Assembly (NCBI GenBank): GCA_945860205.1
Contig: CAMARK010000005.1
Coordinates: 1-64,000, forward strand
Direction of reading: 5' to 3'
Source of the DNA: Reyranella massiliensis 521
GTDB taxonomy: Bacteria > Pseudomonadota > Alphaproteobacteria > Reyranellales > Reyranellaceae
DNA: 64,000 bases
Positions 63,067 to 64,000 of the stretch are shown here, piece by piece. The notes beneath the pieces were generated by a model, which searched no databases, was not told the DNA's origin, and worked only from the letters and a program-made list of their open reading frames with translations. Position 1 is the first letter of the stretch. Each line of letters begins with the position of its first letter. Both the position numbers and the translations under genes were made by a program.

Positions 63067-63822
63067 ATGGGCCGTCTGGCCGGCAGAATCGCGATCGTGA
63101 CGGGCGGCGCCTCCGGCATCGGGGCGGCCTCAGTCAAGCTCTTCGCCGAGGAAGGCGCGTCGGTTCTGGCGGTCGACCTGCCCGGTTCGGCGATCGACAC
63201 CGTCCATACCGGTAATCCGGCCATCGCGACGCTCGCGGCCGACATCACCGCCGACGAGGCCCCCAAGAACATCGTGGCGGCGGCGCTGGCCAAATTCGGT
63301 GCGATCGACATCCTGTTCAACAATGCCGGCGTCAGCGGCCGCGCCTTCGTCGAGGAGATGACCGACGAGCATTGGGACAAGGTCAATGGCGTCAATCTGC
63401 GCGCGATGTTCCGGATCTGCCGCGAAGCCATTCCGGCGCTCAAGCTGCGGGCGCGGGAGAAGGGGCGGGCGCGCATTCTCAACACGGCCTCGGTGATGGC
63501 GTTCGACACGGACTTTGGCCTCGCCGCTTACGCAGCCTCCAAGGCCGGCGTCGGTGGCCTCACGCGCACGCTGGCGCTGGAACTCGGCAAGTTCAACATC
63601 ACCGCCAACTACGTCTGCCCTGGCGCGATCTACAGCGGCATGACGCGGACCAATTTCGACAACCCCGAGATCCGCGCGGTGTGGGAAAAGAAGGCGGCAC
63701 TTCGCCGCCTGGGCCAACCGATCGACATTGCGCGCGGCGCGCTGCTGTTGGCGTCCGACGAGGCCGATTTCATCACTGGCCACGAGTTGGTAGTCGACGG
63801 CGGCCTCACTCTCCGGACCTGA
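63067..63822 (+). CDS. SDR family oxidoreductase
   Basis: A 251-residue short-chain dehydrogenase. [23 protein letters not shown] is the cofactor motif, [10 protein letters not shown] the NNAG block, and [38 protein letters not shown] holds the Ser-Tyr-Lys triad (S, Y and K in place). The end [13 protein letters not shown] is typical. Substrate unknown. GGAGG precedes the ATG. It is probably co-transcribed with the quinone oxidoreductase-like gene and the partial gene at 63834. Confidence 0.87.
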   Translation: MGRLAGRIAIVTGGASGIGAASVKLFAEEGASVLAVDLPGSAIDTVHTGNPAIATLAADITADEAPKNIVAAALAKFGAIDILFNNAGVSGRAFVEEMTDEHWDKVNGVNLRAMFRICREAIPALKLRAREKGRARILNTASVMAFDTDFGLAAYAASKAGVGGLTRTLALELGKFNITANYVCPGAIYSGMTRTNFDNPEIRAVWEKKAALRRLGQPIDIARGALLLASDEADFITGHELVVDGGLTLRT

Positions 63823-63833
63823 GGCGTACGCAG

Positions 63834-64000
63834 ATGACCAACATCCATTCCTTTGCCGCCGACTACAGCGAGGCCCGCGACAAGTTCCTGGCGGCGGCGC
63901 GGCTGGCCGGTGCGCGTACCTTTCGCTACGACAACCCCACCAAGGGGCCCAAGGGCGAGCAGCTGTCGACCGACGTTGCCCTCGTGGGCCGCGAGGATGC
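63834..64000 (+). CDS. DUF2817-like protein, 5' part (cut by window edge)
   Basis: The ATG at 63834 begins MTNIHSFAADYSEARDKFL and continues RTFRYDNPTKGPKGEQLSTDVALVGREDA to the window end, about 55 codons. The start and GPKGE(x)LSTDVA block fit DUF2817-type proteins, a family related to M14 zinc carboxypeptidases. The metal site would lie beyond the window. It lies 11 bases after the SDR stop. Confidence 0.62.
   Translation, partial: MTNIHSFAADYSEARDKFLAAARLAGARTFRYDNPTKGPKGEQLSTDVALVGRED

Noticed and set aside
61503-63509. A 668-residue minus-strand frame extending the MaoC gene upstream
   Set aside because: Only the last 151 residues are MaoC-like; the rest is antisense to the quinone oxidoreductase and SDR genes.

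Overview
The window is GC-rich, densely packed chromosomal DNA. Codon use favours G or C in third positions, and many neighbouring genes overlap by ATGA or TGATG. The gene families point to a metabolically versatile alphaproteobacterium: Bug-type tripartite tricarboxylate receptors, many amidases and amidohydrolases, Rieske oxygenases, acyl-CoA enzymes, a CHASE2 adenylate cyclase, ErpA, and Bradyrhizobium/Reyranella-style intergenic palindromes. A free-living soil or water bacterium of the Rhodospirillales/Hyphomicrobiales/Reyranella type is my inference; no rRNA or tRNA is present to settle it. I see no prophage, insertion sequence, CRISPR array or complete mobile element.

Layout. (1) 0.2-7.1 kb: an MHS-type MFS transporter, then a five-gene minus-strand catabolic operon (GMC oxidoreductase, NHL-repeat protein, MetE-like protein, D-2-hydroxyacid dehydrogenase and a Bug receptor broken by a stop codon). 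(2) 7.2-10.2 kb: a plus-strand group holding a SnoaL-like protein and an N-acyl-D-amino-acid deacylase-type amidohydrolase, flanked by two related small exported proteins. The first of these sits behind four tandem Shine-Dalgarno repeats. (3) 10.3-14.4 kb: a coupled methyltransferase / GT2-GtrA / large membrane protein cassette, probably for envelope glycan or lipid modification. (4) 14.4-18.7 kb: a second catabolic operon with a MetE-like protein and an intact Bug receptor. (5) 18.8-25.6 kb: a PLD-family lipoprotein, an amidase, a 34-residue lipoprotein, a nitronate monooxygenase-like enzyme, a TetR regulator facing VOC and cupin genes across a clear operator, and a frameshifted LysE exporter. 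(6) 25.6-31.6 kb: Rieske oxygenase plus glutamine-synthetase-like enzyme, then hydrolase, uracil-DNA-glycosylase-like, alcohol dehydrogenase and GST genes. (7) 31.6-36 kb: an ABC transporter with a NEW3 partner, a GNAT gene with an apparent CTG start, and an RluA-type pseudouridine synthase. (8) 36-41.7 kb: amidase, FAA hydrolase, DapA-like lyase, a long hairpin, an orphan promoter/leader, and a GNAT/phosphatase deletion fusion. (9) 41.7-54.5 kb: a molybdenum hydroxylase pair, GST, cupin, acyl-CoA synthetase, P450, PP2C phosphatase, asparaginase, an RNA methyltransferase lacking its expected stop, SDR, xthA, erpA and a DMT transporter. (10) 54.5-64 kb: CHASE2 adenylate cyclase, glutamate cyclase-like protein, and a CoA/Rieske catabolic set ending in a DUF2817-like gene cut by the edge.

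How the genes work together. Most appear to serve uptake and oxidation of organic acids, amides, amines and aromatic or xenobiotic compounds, arranged as short, translationally coupled operons without dedicated regulators. Five loci look damaged or structurally odd: a nonsense codon in one Bug gene, a frameshift in LysE, a GNAT-phosphatase fusion that disables two genes, and a methyltransferase gene that lost its stop. These are either recent gene decay or sequencing errors, and reads would tell which.
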